From Cokeromyces recurvatus (taxonomy: Eukaryota; Mucoromycota; Mucoromycetes; Mucorales; Mucoraceae): DNA of 64,000 nt. The stretch is from NCBI RefSeq assembly GCF_025118155.1, contig NW_026251400.1, positions 62,001-126,000 on the forward strand. The letters are read 5' to 3'. The notes under the pieces were generated by a model. The model was not told the DNA's origin. It did not search any database and saw nothing but the letters and a program-made list of their open reading frames with translations. The position numbers and the translations under genes were made by a program. This document shows positions 1-13,333 of this stretch, piece after piece; the stretch's first letter is position 1; each line of letters begins with the position of its first letter.

Positions 1-77
1 AAATAGAGGAATTGAATATACTATAATATAATATAAAAACGAAATAAAACGTTCATATATATGTATATATATATATC

Positions 78-1479
78 TTACACGGCATGAAGATATGGCA
101 TTTTATCAATAGCTTCATAAAGCTTTGGTGGATCATGTTCAATATCATCTGTAATATGATCACGAATTTCTTCCAAAATCTTTTGTTCAATGCGTGGATG
201 TAACATTAAATTATAGAATAACCAAGACAAGGTTTGTGCAGTGGTATCTCTACCAGCAATGATAAAATTCAATACGGTATCTCGAAGTTCAGTATCATTT
301 AACTTTTCTCCCTTATCATTTGTTGTATTCATGAAACGAGAGAGTAAATCTTTATGTCCCACAACACCATCAGCAATCTCTTTACGTCTTTTGGCTATCA
401 TTTCAGCAGCAAATGAGTCAAGTATATGTAAATGATCTTTTGTACTCATTTTCCAGGGTGTAAGAGAAGAGCTCAGATGTTCCATTAAAAACTGTAAAGG
501 ATTAATAAATCGTCGAGCACCTAATCTTTGCATATGATCAAATGAGACGGCAAATGGGACCTTTTCTTTACTTAAAAGTGAGTTCAATTGAACACCAAAT
601 CCGAGACTATAATAATATAAATAGATGAGAAGAACGCTACTTATTATGTCTAATTATTATTATTTCTTTACAAAACAAAAGAATCCAACGTGAATCTAAA
701 CATGATATCTTGAAGGTCAATAATTGATTTGTCTTCAACTGCTTTGTTAAAAATGTCGTTACATATTATTTTGATTTCCTTTACAAAGACACTAAATCAC
801 AAAATCAGTTAATCTATAAAAAAAAATAAAAGTAAAAATAAAAAATGTTTATCTCGTACTCTGTAAATTCGTCTCTAAAATTCTTTACATTAAAAATGAA
901 GCTTGCAGTCTTTCGTTGGTATTTCCAGTTTTCTCCGTTAGCATTAAAGATACCATTTCCAAGTAGCTCTTTCAGACTACTGTTAAATTTTGGACCCTTT
1001 AAATAATTTTTGAAGTTTCCTACAGAAAAAAAAAACCCCCCTTATTGTATTAGTATCATCATATATTGGGTTATTATTGACTTATTACCTTTTAAAAAGT
1101 ATTCGATATTTTGAGGATCAATTGTGTTTACTGTAGTAGGATTGCCAACTACAGGGAAAGTACTAGTAGTTATTTATAAATAAGAAAAAAAAATAAATAA
1201 ATAAACCATGTAATTATATACATATATATTTTACAATGTCAGTACACCAAGCTTTTCATACTGATCTATTTGATAATCATGAATACGAGAAATGTTCTTC
1301 AATAAACTAGTTAAATGTCCAACAACTGGATATCCACTATTGTAAGCGATACCCTCAGGATGCTCATAAAACAAAGGTCTGTCATGATACTTTAGTAAAA
1401 GAGGTACAATAACAGAGGAAGCTACTGCAGTGACAATACCAATAGTTTGTAATTTATGATGGTCGTCTGAAGAAGGCAT
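78..1479 (-). CDS. Cytochrome P450 monooxygenase, 5' part (gene runs off the window start)
   Basis: Haem-thiolate monooxygenase, probably ER-anchored and acting on fatty acids or other hydrophobic substrates. The first exon (ATG at 1479) encodes an N-terminal hydrophobic segment (GIVTAVASSVIVPLLL) followed by YPVVGHLTSLL. Further exons near 1165-1090, 1020-855, 790-680 and 600-78 encode IDPQNIEYFLKG, the C-helix GENWKYQRK, and the I-helix AGRDTTAQTLSW, whose acid-Thr pair is the oxygen-activation site. The last visible exon ends LHAV before a GTAAG donor at 76. The ExxR motif and the Cys haem-ligand loop would therefore lie beyond base 1. Overall style is close to fungal CYP52/CYP63-like omega-hydroxylases; the exact CYP family is not assigned. 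At least four introns are visible. Confidence 0.88.
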
Positions 1480-2974
1480 AATATTTTTTTTTTTGTGTAT
1501 AAAATAAGAAAAAAAAAAGAAAATAAATACTTTTAGATATTTTTTTTTTTTTTTAGCTTCTTATCTTTGCACTACAATCACCAATAATGTAATCTTTTTT
1601 TTACCCTTTTTTCTTTTTTTACTGTTACACGACACCTATGGCAGTAAACCTTTTCTTAAATTTAAGCAGTCATCGTTTTTTTTAAAAAAAAAAAAAAAAA
1701 GCTTATTCGGAAAATGTTGAAAAATTGAATTATGAAAATGACACAGCAAGTCATCCATTTATATTATTAACAAGCTTGAAGTCGTTCCATTGTCAAATTG
1801 AATATTTCCTAGACTTTTTTGAATTTACTGAATCACAAGACTTCGATGATAAATTAAATTGGAATATCTCTTTATAGCGAATTGTTAGATTTCTAGGCTC
1901 TTTTAATTTATCATTACCGAATAAAAAAGTTAATGTATGCTAGTGAGTAACCATTTGTAACACCTGATAATAACGAAAGCTTTACAAGTCATTGTTATAT
2001 AAACATACCTCGTGTTTTTTTGTTTTCATTTGCTCTTTATAGATTATTACAAAATGACTTATTGAGTACCAAGAGTATACAGTCAATACATCTTTAGAAG
2101 CTTTAAGAACTTTCTTTGATTTAAAATGTTAATAACAAGACAAATATGTATGCATAATTTGTAGACTTAAGGATTATATATGCATATATGTATATACATT
2201 TTTGATTAGATTATAAGTTTAAAAGAAGGATAGAGGTAAATCTTCGTTAGTTTTTTTTTTTTTTTTTTCAGAGACTACGCAATGGTATAACTTAGAAGGA
2301 CTGAGTCGAAAGCTAATGCTTCGAAGCTATTAAAAAAGGGATACAACACACTAATACGAAAGAAGAAATGAACACATGCAGTTATTAATATTGTATAAGA
2401 AATCAGAAAAAAAAATATTTAACTATGTGAACATTAGAACTATGATTATGTAATTTCTTATTATAGAGGCTCATAAAGTATGTTAAATCTAATACAAATA
2501 GATGCACTTTTATTACTCTATGATATATTTATTCTGTCATTACTATCTGTTTAAGAATATCACTACTGAAACGCAACATAATGCTCTTTAACCATATTAA
2601 AATGCTTGCGGCTATCTTTTTCTTATTATTTAAAAGATACCTTATATTTTCAACTTGAAAAAATTTTTATCTTTATAATAAGAGCGACATATTCGATAAC
2701 ACTATTTCTTTCATAGTGCCTGATGCTTCTACTTTTTAATAATGTTACTGATTATGCTTCGTTTCTATCAAATCTTTATTTTTGTACTCAATAAATGTGA
2801 AAAACATTTTAATCACAGTCCGAACCTTTTTTTTTTTTTTTTTTTTTTTTTTACGAACTTGAGTATCAAATACTGCAAACTCATGTAGACTTTTTTTTTT
2901 TTAATTATTTCATTTTATCCTTTTTTATTATTGTTATCATTGTTTCTTCCGCGTTTTATTGCCAAGTCTAAATA
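1480..2974. other. Divergent intergenic region between P450 and PAF1
   Basis: About 1.5 kb with no gene I can support. It is AT-rich, with T-runs near 2250 and 2827-2852 and several A-runs. It should hold the promoters of the divergently transcribed P450 and PAF1 genes, but no clear TATA box or factor site stands out. Confidence 0.6.
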
Positions 2975-4365
2975 ATGTCATCTAAAAGGTAAACTTAGTT
3001 TTTTTTTTCTTTTTTTATATATAATTAACAGGTTTCCTAATTCCTTTATTTTTAAAAATAAAAGTAAATTCCGTTCAGATTTTATTTGTCGTGTAAGATA
3101 TCGTAATGTACTTCCACCAGTTCCATTTGCACCCAAGATGCTTTCTATACCTTCTTTAGTTGAACGTCATATTCCTTATCATTCAACAAGCTTAGTTGAA
3201 AAAACACCTTATTCGTTAATTATGGATCAAAGTACAGCCATTCCTTTCGATAAAGCTGTTGTTGATTATCTAGATGCTATGGAAACCAATCCCGAAGAAG
3301 GTATTAGAGAATAAGAGTATTAAAAACACGTATACATACATTCATACCTATTTATTAATTATTTTATAAAGTGACACGACCTGTTGAAGAAGTAGCAGAA
3401 GAAGACAGGGCATTACTTACATCACCTAGAGATGCACAACAAGGTTTAGCAGGTTCACAGGTGAGAAAGCCTAATGTAACATGGCTTCGTCGTTCAGAAT
3501 ACATTGCACAAGAGGTCAGAAATACTCCTAGTAGAAAAGAAGGAGTTGAAAATAAATTTGCCATGTCTGCTACAACAATAAAGAAACATAAATATAGCAC
3601 ACACGAAGAGCAAATTGCAGGCATTGAAAAGACTTTTAAACAGCTTCCTGGTGATTTACAACACCCTCAAACAAAGGCAAAGGCAAAGAAGATTATGCCT
3701 TTATTGCCAAATATGGAATGTTGGGAGAATATCTATACTGTATGCCAATTCAGTACAGATCCAGCTGATGAAAGAAGATTACAAAAGAGAAAATTGAATG
3801 GTATAGATCAAAATCAAGAGAATGATTCAAAACGCCCTCGTATTTCAGAAACAGATGCAACTGATCGTGGCATTTTGAGGCCTATGTTGAATCCTGATGA
3901 TCCTGATGATGCTTATCTTGTTTGGTTTTTGCCTGATGAAGAAAGTTCAAAGAAATTAGTTGAACAAAAATTGAATCCTTTAGCAGAATCATTAGATGAG
4001 GTTAGTTTTATATTGTTATAATCACTGTCATGTAAACTAATTTTTTTTCTTATCTATCAATATAGCCCTTAACGTTTCATTCAATTCGCGATTATGAATA
4101 TAAGAACAATGCTGCGTCTAAATTCAAATATTTGATGATTACTATGCATGATGATGATCTTGGTGTGAGAGCTACTTATTGTCCTATTAAGGGCAAAATG
4201 TCTATTCATAAAAAGAGAGCTCAAGTAAGTTTTTTTTTTTAAGAAAAAAATAAGGGTTTTATATATAAGGATATGGATATTTATTGCCTGTTTTATTAGA
4301 GCGCAAGATTTAAGCATGAAGAAGATTCAACTACTACTTTGAAAGTTTCTTATGTTAAACAGTAA
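2975..4365 (+). CDS. PAF1: RNA polymerase II-associated Paf1 complex subunit Paf1
   Basis: Core subunit of the nuclear Paf1 elongation complex, which couples RNA polymerase II to histone modification. A 14-nt first exon (2975-2988, MSSK plus part of R) joins 3032-3300, which carries the family signature FICRVRYRNVLPPVPFAPK. Exon 3 from 3372 encodes the ...PNVTWLRRSEYIAQE block. Later exons near 4066-4224 and 4300-4365 end at TAA (4363-4365). The middle carries the DDAYLVWFLPDEES stretch typical of the Paf1 family. The protein seems to stop without a long acidic tail, so it is on the short side for the family. Four short introns. The acyl-CoA oxidase follows 140 bp downstream on the same strand, with its own start region. 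Confidence 0.93.
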
Positions 4366-4505
4366 TAGGGGTAAAAGTGATACCGAATTAATTTCTTATT
4401 GTCATCAATTAAAAATGTGGGGAAAAAAATAGAGTCCTTATAAAAATTTATTTCATAATATAAAGTACTATTTCCCTTTTTTTTTCCTTTTTATTTTATA
4501 TAAAC

Positions 4506-6951
4506 ATGGCTATTCAATTTCCAAAACATTTAAAACCTATTGAACCACAAGGCTCTAATCTTTTACAAGAAGAAAGAAATAAAGCTACTTTTAACTCTAA
4601 AGAATTGACTAAATACATTTATGGCGAGGATTATATTGAGAAAAGAAATTGTATCCTTCAAATTCTTAAAAATGATCCTATTCTCAACGATAAATCTCAT
4701 CGTTATTACCATGGAAGAGAGTTTCGATTTAAAAAGTCATTAGCTGCTGCAAAACGCTTTGCAGAGCTTGTAAGGTAAAGAAAACCTCCTTCTCCTGCAC
4801 TGTATATCTTTGATTTTATCTTATTTTATTTATTTATTTGTTTAATATGCTGAATTCTATAGAGAATATAATTGGACTGATGAAGAGTATGGAATTGCTG
4901 AATTTCTTTTTGATGAACCAAGCCCTGTATATATTTTATAATGAAAATAATAAAAGAAGTAAGTTGTTAACGGTTTTGTATTATTATTATAGTTTCGTCT
5001 TCATCGTAGTATGTTTATGCCCACTATTTTAAATCAAGGAACAGAGGAACAAAAAAAAATATATCTCGAACCTGCAAAAAGATATGAAATTATCGGCTGT
5101 TATGCCCAAACAGAGGTAAGCACACACACACACACACACACATAAATATATATATACATATATAATATCTTTTATAATAGCTTGGGCATGGCTCCAATGT
5201 ACGCGGTTTAGAAACGACTGCAACTTATCATCCAGAAACGCAAACATTTGAACTCCATTCTCCCACATTAACCTCTTCAAAGTGGTGGATTGGTGGTCTA
5301 GGCACTGCTGCTAACTATGCTATTGTTATGGCGCGGCTTATGAGTAATGGAAAAGATTATGGACCGCATCCCTTTATTGTTCAGATAAGAAATTTGGAAA
5401 ACCATGAGCCTCTTCAGGGCGTTACGATAGGTGATATCGGCCCTAAATTTGGTTTTAATACAGTCGATAACGGCTTTATTCTTTTCGACCATTTCCATAT
5501 ATCACATATAGCCATGTTAGCGCGTTATTCGCGTATTAATAAAACTACTGGAGAATATATCACTCCACCTAATTCTAAATTGACATATGGTACAATGGTA
5601 TTTGTTCGTGCAAATATCGTACTAGGTATATATATATATATATGTATATATAAAGGAGCAGCCTATAAGGAAATTAGAACTAAATATTATTTATTAGAAT
5701 CTCGCTATGTTTTAGCTAGAGCAGCTACAGTTGCGATCCGTTATTCTGCTGTTCGTGTTCAGGGCTCTAACACTACTAATCCAAAGAAATTTATCACAGC
5801 CGATGGCTCTATTAAAACAATTGAAACACCTGTTTTAGACTATGTCATGCAGCAATATAGGCTGTTCCCTATTATTGCACAAGCTTACGCCTGTCATTTT
5901 ACTGGTCAAGAGATGTATCGCATGTATTACGAAAATCAGGAAAGGATGGCACAAGGTGATTTTTCTTATTTAGCGGATCTTCATGCTTCTTCTTCTGGTC
6001 TAAAAAGTTTGACTACGACTTTAGCTGTATCAGCTATTGAAGAATGTAGGCGTGCCTGTGGTGGTCATGGCTACTCTTTATCTTCTGGTCTAGGACAATT
6101 TTATCAAGATTATTTACCAAAGGCAACAGTAAGTTTTATTATTATCCTTCTTAGGGAAACACCCTCACTTACATGATAATTTATTATAGTGGGAAGGTGA
6201 TAATTATTTGTTAACACAACAAACTACACGCTATTTGCTGAAACTAATGAGATCTGCTCTTTCGGGTAAACTACAAGATACTACTTTCTCTTCAGACTAT
6301 ATCCTGGAATATCTTGCTAACCCTCAAGCCCGCTGTCCTTTTAAATCTGTACAAGATCTTAATAATCCAGAGGCTTTATTAGCTGCATTTAAATTTCGTG
6401 CAGCTTTCTTGATTGAAAGAGCTGTAGATGCTATTGATCATGAACAAAGGAGTTGGAATGATATGCTAGTCGAAATCTATAGAATCTCTCGTGCTCACTG
6501 TCAGCTTTTGATGGTCTCTACCTTTATTAAAACCGTCTTTAATAAGGATCAAAATGGTGTAATGAAAGCTAATATGAGGCAAATACTTCAACGTGTTGCT
6601 ATCTTGTTTTGTTTATCTACCTTAGAACAGGAGGCTGCTGATTTTTTGACTTCCAGCTATCTGTCACCTGAACAAGTCCTCTTGATTAAACAGTATATGA
6701 TCACTGTACTTAAATCAATTCGTGATGATGCTGTTGCACTAGTGGATGCCTTTGATTTTCCTGATTATCTCTTAAATTCTGCTTTAGGGGAGAGTGATGG
6801 ACGTGTATATGAAAAATTAACAGCAATGGCTGAAATGGACCAGCTTAACCAAACTAAAGTGGTTAATGGATATGAAGAATATATTCGCCCACTTATTCAT
6901 AATGGAAAGAATAATTGGAAAATTGATCGAAATGGAGTTGCAAGACTTTAA
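4506..6951 (+). CDS. POX1: Peroxisomal acyl-CoA oxidase
   Basis: Flavoenzyme catalysing the first, H2O2-forming step of peroxisomal fatty-acid beta-oxidation (acyl-CoA to trans-2-enoyl-CoA). The N-terminal exon begins MAIQFPKHLKPIEP. Then come YAQTELGHGSNVRGLETTA (acyl-CoA/FAD-binding core), SSKWWIGGLGTAANYAIVMA, RYSAVRVQGS, and the C-terminal oxidase domain (AVDAIDHEQRSWND). The protein ends in ARL, a plausible variant PTS1 peroxisomal targeting tripeptide, just before TAA at 6949-6951. Introns: after AELVR, after DEPSP, after CYAQTE, one of 72 nt at 5626-5697, and one near 6130-6189. The 72-nt intron is in frame and stop-free; splicing it joins ANIVL to ESRYVLARA as in the family. A CA repeat lies in the third intron. 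Confidence 0.95.
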
Positions 6952-7143
6952 TATAAATATATTTAAATACATGTTTATATAAAAATGTATTATGTATATG
7001 TATTATGTAACTTTAAAGTTATTTTCTCTGGTAAAGCATTAAAAAAAAAAGAGTGGGAAAAAGAAAAAAAATGAGTATATGATCTTCTTCATGTATGAAT
7101 GGAATGCGCGATTGAAACTATTTTTTTTTTTTTTTTATTATCG

Positions 7144-8034
7144 TTATTCTACTTTTTTGCTTTCAATTGCTGAAGTTGTCGCTACTGAGTCCGTTGCTGG
7201 TGCTTCGGTTGCTGTGGCTGCTGAGTCTGTTACTGCTTTTTTTGATGGTTTCTTTTCTTTTACAGGATCAAATCCATACAAAGGAATAAAACTTTCAATG
7301 ATGCCACAATCCTCGAACAAGTTAGGGAATAACCAAAATCCACGAGGTAAAATAGGATATGTAATAATATAAAGAATAAGACGAATGAGAGCAATAGCGA
7401 AAAAGAGACCGATCAAACAAAGTACACCTACACTAAGATACCAAACACCTAACCTCAAAAAATTAGGCCAGAGAGGGAAAAGGACACCTGCCAAAATAAT
7501 AGCCACTAAACCTACAGCTCCCAAATATAATTTAACCTTTGAACCTTCCCAAATCCACATGTAATAACCATCCTCTTTAAACTCTTGGACGGGATTAGGC
7601 TGTAAAATACGTGGAGATCCTTTGTTGCCAATAGGTTCACCACGATCGACACGTAAAATAAATCCAAATTTACCCAATTCATTTAATACATTAAAGGCCT
7701 CATCTCGACTTGTAGGAGTCTTTTCGTTCTTTACAACTTTGGCATAATCCTCTTTTAATATAGCTTCGATACCTCTTTTACCTAACAATTCATGAATTTT
7801 AATATATATTTTATCAACTTATAATATTGTAGTCTAACCTTTAAAATATTCAAATCTTCTTCCATTAAATACACCTTGTCTAGCTTTAAGACCTGATTTT
7901 TTAAAATTCTTGAGGTAATTAGCAGTATCTTTATATATAGCAGGTGCTTTATTAGCATCGTTTACTTGAATAGTTCGTGGTCCTGTTGATTGACTAGGTC
8001 CATGATTGCAATTAGGCCCGTGTTTATGGCTCAT
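7144..8034 (-). CDS. SEC62: Translocation protein Sec62
   Basis: ER membrane subunit of the Sec62/63 complex that feeds proteins post-translationally into the Sec61 channel. Two exons (8034-7839 and 7781-7144) give about 277 aa. A His-rich start (MSHKHGPNCNHGPS) precedes the cytosolic Sec62 domain (YFKGKRGIEAILKED). Next come EFKEDGYYMWIWEGS and two closely spaced transmembrane helices (VGLVAIILAGVLFPLWP; YLSVGVLCLIGLFFAIALI). Then LPRGFWLFPNLFEDCGIIES, and an Ala/Thr/Lys-rich cytosolic tail ending ESKKVE. The intron is closed by AACAATT..TTAG. All family landmarks are present. TFB4 lies upstream on the same strand with its stop at 8178, leaving only 143 bp for the SEC62 promoter. Confidence 0.95.
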
Positions 8035-8177
8035 CTTGTTTAATTAATATAGAAATATAGAAAAAGTAAAAATTAAAAAGAAAAGTAGCTTTTTTTTTTT
8101 TTTGATTATTATTATTATTATTATTATTATTTTATTTATTTATATTTAATCCAATCAAAATTAGCCAAATGATTATT

Positions 8178-9439
8178 TTATTTTATCTTTGCAGTAGACG
8201 AAGGAGCCATTGGTCTAAAAGCGAATTTTGTTCTAAAGATATATGTTAGTTAATTTTATATAGAAATGATAAAATTAATACTCACTTGCAAGTAGAGCAT
8301 ACAGGTGACCATTTACAAAAGACTTTATAAATATGAGTAAAAAAGAAATATATATATATATATATACATATATACACATTTATATATCCTATACACATAT
8401 TTAAAATAACAGAAACTTACTTGACAGACAAACTGAACAAACAAATCCAATATCGACAATTTTTTTATGACAAAAGCATGCAGCTCTGAAATCTACTTGA
8501 TCTTGACTTGGTAGATTAAGATAATTACGTGAATATCTATCAGGCAGAAATGCCATCATTAAATACTCTAACAAAGCATGTGGATTCTCTACTCTAACAT
8601 AAACACCTCCTGTTATATTGGATGCTTGCTGTAAAAACCCTGTTTCGTCTCCATATATTTTACATACATCTAAAGGAATACTCTTTATTATAATAAGACA
8701 TACGACATCACTATTACTCAAAATCTAAAAAAAAAAAAAAAAAAAACTTACTGCCTTCTGCGCTGAAAAAATACAATTCATAAGTGGGATATATTGAAAT
8801 GCTGAAACAGGTGATACTGATAATATTAATATTCTTGGTTTAATATGACCCTCATCATCTAACTTTGTAACTCTATTAATATAACATAGTGCCATTGACA
8901 AGGCGCCTGTAATTGTTGGTGAAACCCCAATGTCTTTATTCAAAAATTCGGTATTCGTACTCGAAAGTAACTTTTGTAGATTCGAAACGATTTGTTCAGT
9001 TACAACTTGAAAATGTGGATACATGTTTGCATTTCTTTTATTTCCATTTACGCTCATTGTCGGTTCTTCATCATCAGGTAAAGGGTATAATATTTTACTT
9101 TAAAAAAAAATAGATTTAGAACGATCTCTTCAAATTTATATATCCAAATGTACCTTTGACCAACATGACTTGCTATAGCAACTACTTTATTATCATACTT
9201 TAACGCTAAGTGAGCATTAATAAAAATTAAAATTTGATTTAGAGCTTGATCGAGCGAAAGTGGATTTTCTGCCTTTGATGATTCTTCCCAAGCGAATGGA
9301 TTTGTATCAATAATTATAATGAGCAAATTGGAATCGTCTATTTAAAAAAATATAAATACATAAATAAAGATAAATATATAAAAAAAAAAGAATCTAATGG
9401 TTCATACTGAATACCTTCACTAACTGAAATGTTTTTCAT
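8178..9439 (-). CDS. TFB4: TFIIH core subunit Tfb4 (p34/GTF2H3)
   Basis: Nuclear subunit of transcription/repair factor TFIIH. The start ATG at 9439 gives MKNISVSE, joined to DDSNLLIIIIDTNPFAWEE, the beginning of the vWA-like fold. Further exons give QALNQILIFINAHLAL, NKVVAIASH, NLQKLLSS, GALSMALCYINR, PRILILSVS and SIPLDVCKIYGDETGFLQQA. The end is a C-terminal C4 zinc finger (CFCHKK...CSVCLS) and FAFRPMAPSSTAKIK before TAA at 8180-8178. Order and spacing match the Tfb4 family. There are about five introns; one is almost entirely an A/T homopolymer near 8725-8745. Confidence 0.93.
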
Positions 9440-10043
9440 TTTAAAAGATGACAGCAGAATTTGCTGTCGTATTTTGAGTTGAAAAAAAAAATATATACGT
9501 GTGTATATAAATAATATGTATCGCTAGTTAAAAAGTGAAAAGTATCCAATCAAAATATAATCTGTAACTTAATAATCAAAATGCGCATAGAATGTAATAT
9601 GCAACAGCATCTTAATTCTTCTCGATTGTTCATTTTTTGATGAAATAAATAGTGTATTTATAATAGGATATTATTTACGTGATAGAGATAGTTTGCTTAC
9701 ATAACTCAGAATCAAAAGAAATGAATATGGTTTAATATAATCTTTAAATGCAAACTAGATTATACATTTTCTTTACATTAATGAATTATGAAGAAAGGGA
9801 CGGTATTTATGTGAATAACAAACCTAAAAAGTATATATTCAAATAAATACTGTTCTTTACTTCATAAATACTATAAAATTTTAATTTCATAATTTTTTTT
9901 TTAATTGTATGCTATTAGTCTGCTAATAAGTATGATTTGAAGTTTACATTTTAGTACTCGAAGAATAAATTTATTTAATCTTACAGCAAATCTCTACAAA
10001 AGTTATCATTAAAATATGTTTATTTTGAGCAATAATAATAATA

Positions 10044-10086
<43 letters not shown>

Positions 10087-10290
10087 GTAAATTTTCTTTC
10101 GGCAGCTTTTTGGTACTGACGTCAGTTAAATAAGTTTTTTTTTTTTTTATTTTATTATATTTCATTTCACTTTTGCCTTTTTATAAATATATATTTTTTT
10201 ATAAAGAAAAAATACATACACACATATATATTACATATATATATAAACATATATACTCATCTTTATAATTAAATTAAAGAAAACTGTCTT
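9440..10290. other. Divergent intergenic region TFB4/VAC8
   Basis: About 850 bp, AT-rich, with no gene seen. It contains a long poly-A run at about 10047-10084 followed by an isolated palindrome-like TGACGTCA core (TACTGACGTCAGTTA near 10115-10130), a CRE/ATF-type site that could serve VAC8. Short TA-rich tracts continue up to the VAC8 ATG. Confidence 0.5.
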
Positions 10291-12583
10291 ATGGGTAACT
10301 CGTATAGTAGTTGTTGTTCAAGCTGCTTTGGAAGTAAGGAAAAATAAAATAAAACAATGTTGAACGTTTTATTAATGTTTCAAAATCATTTAAAGAACGT
10401 AATCGAGCAGGACTTTATGAGCCTTTATTGCAAGAAAATGAACGACAAGCTATTGCTGAATTATTACAATATCTAGAAAGTATGTTCATATTTAATCTCT
10501 CATATCTTTTATGTTAAACCTTTTTTTTTTTTATGTATAAAGATCGAAGTGATACCAATTTTTTTGAGGGAGAGCCTTTACAAGCACTTTCAACATTAGC
10601 ATTTTCAGATAATGTAGACTTACAGAGATCAGCTGCACTTGCTTTTGCTGAAATAACCGAGAAAGATGTTCGTCAAGTTGGCCGTGACACTTTAGACCCA
10701 ATATTATTCTTATTGCAATCTCATGATGTGGAGGTACAAAGAGCAGCGAGTGCAGCACTAGGAAACCTTGCTGTTAATAGTAAGTTATTTTGAATTATAT
10801 TATAATGTTAAGAGTTATTAAGGTATGTTATTTAGCTGAAAATAAGCTTTTAATTGTTAAACTTGGTGGTCTTGAACAACTTATTCGTCAAATGGGTTCA
10901 CCAAATGTCGAAGTTCAATGTAATGCAGTTGGCTGTATTACAAACCTTGCCACTCATGGTATATATGTTTATATGAAAGAATAAAAAAAAACACACAAAA
11001 TTAATTGTTACATTCTTTAGACGAAAACAAGACAAAAATTGCAAAGTCGGATGCCTTGCGTTTGCTAGTTGATTTGGCAAAATCAAAAGATCAAAGAGTT
11101 CAAAGAAATGCTACTGGTGCTTTATTAAACATGACACATACACGTATGATTATTTTTATATTTATTAATGTAAAATATTAAATTTATATCATTTTAATAG
11201 AGGAAAATAGACAGCAGTTAGTCAATGCTGGCGCTATTCCGGTTCTAATTAGTTTGTTAAGTTCACCAGATGCAGATGTTCAGTATTATTGTACAACAGC
11301 ATTATCAAATATTGCAGTGGATGGTAAGATAAATATTTAGATATACATAAGTTTAATATGCTTACATTTTATTTTATACGCTAGCTGGAAATCGTAAAAA
11401 ATTAGCACAAACAGATTCACGGCTTGTACAGTATTTAATTGCATTAATGGATACAAAAAGTTTGAAAGTTCAATGCCAAGCTGCTTTGGCTTTAAGAAAC
11501 CTTGCATCAGATGGTAATAAAGATCAAATAAAAAAAATAAAAATAAAAAAAAATAAAAAAAAATAAAAAAAAGCCATTCTTATAAATTTTATTAGAAAAA
11601 TATCAGCTTGAAATTGTTCGTTGCAAAGGCCTTCCTCCTCTTTTACGTTTATTGAAATCTTCTTTTCTACCTCTTATTCTATCTTCTGTTGCTTGTATTC
11701 GTAATATATCCATTCACCCTGCGAACGAGTCTCCAATCATAGACGGAGGCTTTGTGAATCCTCTTATTGAATTATTAGCCTATGATGACAATGAAGAAAT
11801 ACAATGTCATGCTATATCTACGCTTCGAAATCTTGCTGCAAGTTCTGAACGTAATAAGAGAGCTATTGTTGAAGCAGGTGCTGTAGAACGCATCAAGACA
11901 TTGATCAATAAAGTACCAGCTAGTGTTCAAACCGAAATGACAGCTGCTATTGCTGTTCTGGCACTTAGTGATGATTTAAAGCAAAGGTTGTTAAATATGG
12001 GAATAATAGAAGTTTTAGTTGAATTGACATCTAGTACAAATATGGAAGTTGAGGGTAACTCTGCTGCTGCTATTGGTAATCTTAGTTCAAAAGGTAAATA
12101 CTTATATATATGTATATATTATTTTATAATTGGACTATTAGGATAAATTAAACTCTTTTTTTGTTTAATAGTCAAAGACTATACACCATTTGTCAAGGCA
12201 TGGAAGTCTCCTGCTGGTGGATTAGAAAAGTTTTTAATACAATTCCTTTCTGAGCAACAAGATGTAGCTTTTCAACATATTGGTGTATGGACAATTGAAC
12301 AATTTTTAGATGGTAGAGGTAATAATTAGGTAGTTAACTAATGTGTATCTTTGCGATAACTGTCATATATATATACATAGATGAAAGATTATTAAGTCTG
12401 ATTGCCGAATCAAAGTCTATTGTTGAGTCTGTCAAGAGAATTGCTGATGAAGGACAAGTACCTAGAATGGATAATAATGATGAAAATGAGGATAGTGACA
12501 TATATGCATTAGCTAAGCGTGTTTATCATATTCTACAACAAATTGGAGAATCAAATAACAGATCTCAAAAGAAGCAGCGTTAA
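10291..12583 (+). CDS. VAC8: Armadillo-repeat vacuolar membrane protein Vac8
   Basis: Vac8 tethers the nucleus and autophagy factors to the vacuole and supports vacuole inheritance and fusion. The N-terminus [14 protein letters not shown] has Gly2 for N-myristoylation and clustered Cys for palmitoylation, as in Vac8. About ten to eleven ARM repeats follow (for example [72 protein letters not shown]), then an acidic tail ending RSQKKQR. Ten exons: 10291-10333, 10396-10479, 10543-10779, 10836-10958, 11021-11143, 11201-11323, 11385-11513, 11596-12093, 12172-12318, 12381-12583. All nine introns are phase 1, and most fall at the same place within an ARM repeat. Length is about 570 aa, normal for the family. 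Confidence 0.97.
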
Positions 12584-13293
12584 ACTATGATTTAAATTTT
12601 CACTATTATTATGTAATACTATATTTTACATGATCCCCCCTTTTTTTTCTTTTTTTTTTTTTTTTACTTAAATCAAGAACATTGGTAATTATCTTCATTA
12701 TTTCTTTTGTAGCACTAATCTTGAGTAAAACTAATAAAAAAAAAATACATACACAGTTAAATTACAATATACAAGACATATAATGAAGACAGACAACTTA
12801 CTATAATAAGAGCCTAAATGCAAAGACAATTGTAACACCAAATGATAAGATATAATATATGAACAACCTCGATTCTTATTATAAGCTTCTATAATCATTC
12901 ATCTTACTTTAATAATAATACAGTTCTTTCAGTAATTAATCTTATCTCGTCCTATATTAGAAGATATAAGCTGCAGCATATTTTCTTTAATAAATAATCG
13001 CATACGATTGCAGGAAACATACAACTTTTATTATATGTGGAAAGTAAAATGATCATAAAAAAATCTAAAATATTTAAATATTTCACAATATAAATTACAT
13101 GAAACTATTTGTTATTATAACATTTTATACAATGAACTAATGGCTTGATTGGTTATCTTACTATTAAAGATAAAGTAAAGCATATTTTCCAAAAGACTTT
13201 CTGTTTCCTTTATTTTACTGATTTAGACTACATAATTTTAGAGACTTTTTAAATAGTCTTTTATTAAACGAAATCTTTTCCATACTAATCATT

Positions 13294-13333
<40 letters not shown>

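Noticed and set aside
1700..1877. Open stretch reading ENVEKLNYEND...DDKLNWNISL with protein-like composition
   Set aside because: No start codon, no upstream exon or splice partner, and no family recognised; could be chance in AT-rich DNA or an old relic.
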